NCBI RefSeq assembly: GCF_007990755.1
Contig: NZ_BJXA01000036.1
Location: forward strand, 1-64,000
Length of the DNA: 64,000 nucleotides
Direction: 5' to 3'
DNA from: Nocardia ninae NBRC 108245
GTDB lineage: Bacteria > Actinomycetota > Actinomycetes > Mycobacteriales > Mycobacteriaceae
Positions 63,615-64,000 of this stretch are shown piece by piece. The position numbers and the translations under genes are program-made. Within the stretch, counting starts at the first letter, position 1. Every line of letters begins with the position of its first letter. The notes beneath the pieces are model-generated. The model was given only the letters and a program-made list of their open reading frames with translations. It made no database searches and was not told where the DNA came from.

Positions 63615-64000
63615 ATGGCAAGTGCTGACTGGGATTTCGAGACGATGCCGAGCATCGACCCGCGCACGGCGGCGAACCGAGAAGAACTGCGCGCCGAGCT
63701 CGCGGATCTGTTGCAGCACGATCCCGCGACCCTGCCCGATACCGCTCGGCTCATCGAAGACCTCGGTGTGGACAGCCTCGACATGATGACCCTGTCGGCC
63801 TGGCTGGACTCGCACGGTGTGCGCGTGCAGACCGACCAAGAGCGCCGCAGCACCGTCGGCGATGTCCTGTCGCGCGCGGAAACCGTTGCGGGCAAACGTG
63901 TTCGACTCACCATCCGGGCTGGGAACGCTGCCTCGTCCGGCCCGGACTCGGTGCCGGAACTGCCAGCATCGCAATCCGATCCGCTCGCTCCTGTCCTGCA
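63615..64000 (+). CDS. Acyl carrier protein domain, 3' end outside window
   Basis: An open frame from ATG 63615 (AGGTGGGAA upstream) runs off the end. Translation gives a ~100-residue carrier domain: REELRAELADLLQHD, then LIEDLGVDSLDMMTLSAWL, in which Ser54 of GVDSLD is the phosphopantetheine attachment site. The remaining visible part (residues ~100-128) is Pro/Ser-rich and looks like a linker to a further domain. It could be a stand-alone carrier protein or the first domain of a multidomain biosynthetic enzyme. It was not among the closed frames because it has no stop inside the window. Confidence 0.85.
   Translation, partial: MASADWDFETMPSIDPRTAANREELRAELADLLQHDPATLPDTARLIEDLGVDSLDMMTLSAWLDSHGVRVQTDQERRSTVGDVLSRAETVAGKRVRLTIRAGNAASSGPDSVPELPASQSDPLAPVL

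Overview
The window is high-GC actinobacterial DNA. GTG starts, 4-nt ATGA stop/start overlaps, many secreted Ala-rich proteins, a cutinase, an ANTAR/SpoIIE phosphatase, HAMP-array kinases and a PGRS-like Gly-rich protein together suggest Nocardia or a close relative in the Mycobacteriales. This is inferred from gene content, because there is no rRNA or other taxonomic marker. No tRNA, rRNA or CRISPR array was seen.

Layout. 1-5.7 kb: the 3' part of a HAMP-array hybrid histidine kinase coupled to an ANTAR-GAF-PAS-SpoIIE phosphatase. 5.7-8 kb: a FAD monooxygenase and its TetR regulator, with a perfect 19-bp inverted repeat at the promoter. 8.2-8.9 kb: a secreted protein. 9.3-30.9 kb: a large exopolysaccharide locus, almost all on the minus strand and mostly translationally coupled. 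It holds nucleotide-sugar enzymes (cytidylyltransferase-like, two zinc-ribbon methyltransferases, PIG-L deacetylase, epimerase, RmlC), five glycosyltransferases, a Wzx flippase, a Wzy-like polymerase, a Wzz/kinase-like protein without a P-loop, a Tat-type beta-helix lipoprotein, a YdcF protein and a class III aminotransferase. A plus-strand initiating sugar phosphotransferase and a pyruvyl transferase complete it. The logic is a Wzx/Wzy-type pathway making a polymer with a modified, probably branched sugar.

31-42 kb is an accessory region of lower coding density: the PGRS-like protein, a small acetyltransferase, a two-module membrane histidine kinase with its NarL regulator, a secreted protein, and remnants of an IS3 transposase, a DUF262/GmrSD gene and another acetyltransferase. 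Inside this debris is an intact two-gene operon (38968-41414). One gene encodes a DUF4041 plus GIY-YIG nuclease resembling the anti-phage protein SNIPE. The other encodes an upstream helical partner whose core resembles the non-catalytic part of actinobacterial restriction-system proteins but has no nuclease. This is the best candidate for an undescribed system.

42-54 kb: cutinase, secreted beta-sandwich protein, a membrane-anchored beta-propeller paired with a polytopic membrane protein, EamA transporter, alpha/beta hydrolase divergent from a MarR regulator with two TTACATGTAA operators, a small Cys-rich secreted protein, a methyltransferase, a membrane-anchored mucin-like protein and a HAD-type protein. 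54.7-61.6 kb: a possible polyhydroxybutyrate/ketone-body cluster (MHS transporter, acetoacetate-CoA ligase, secreted lipase with a PHB-depolymerase-like tail) divergent from a GAF-PucR regulator. 61.8-64 kb: a secreted peptide, a second FAD monooxygenase and, running off the end, the start of an acyl-carrier-protein gene that may open a biosynthetic cluster.
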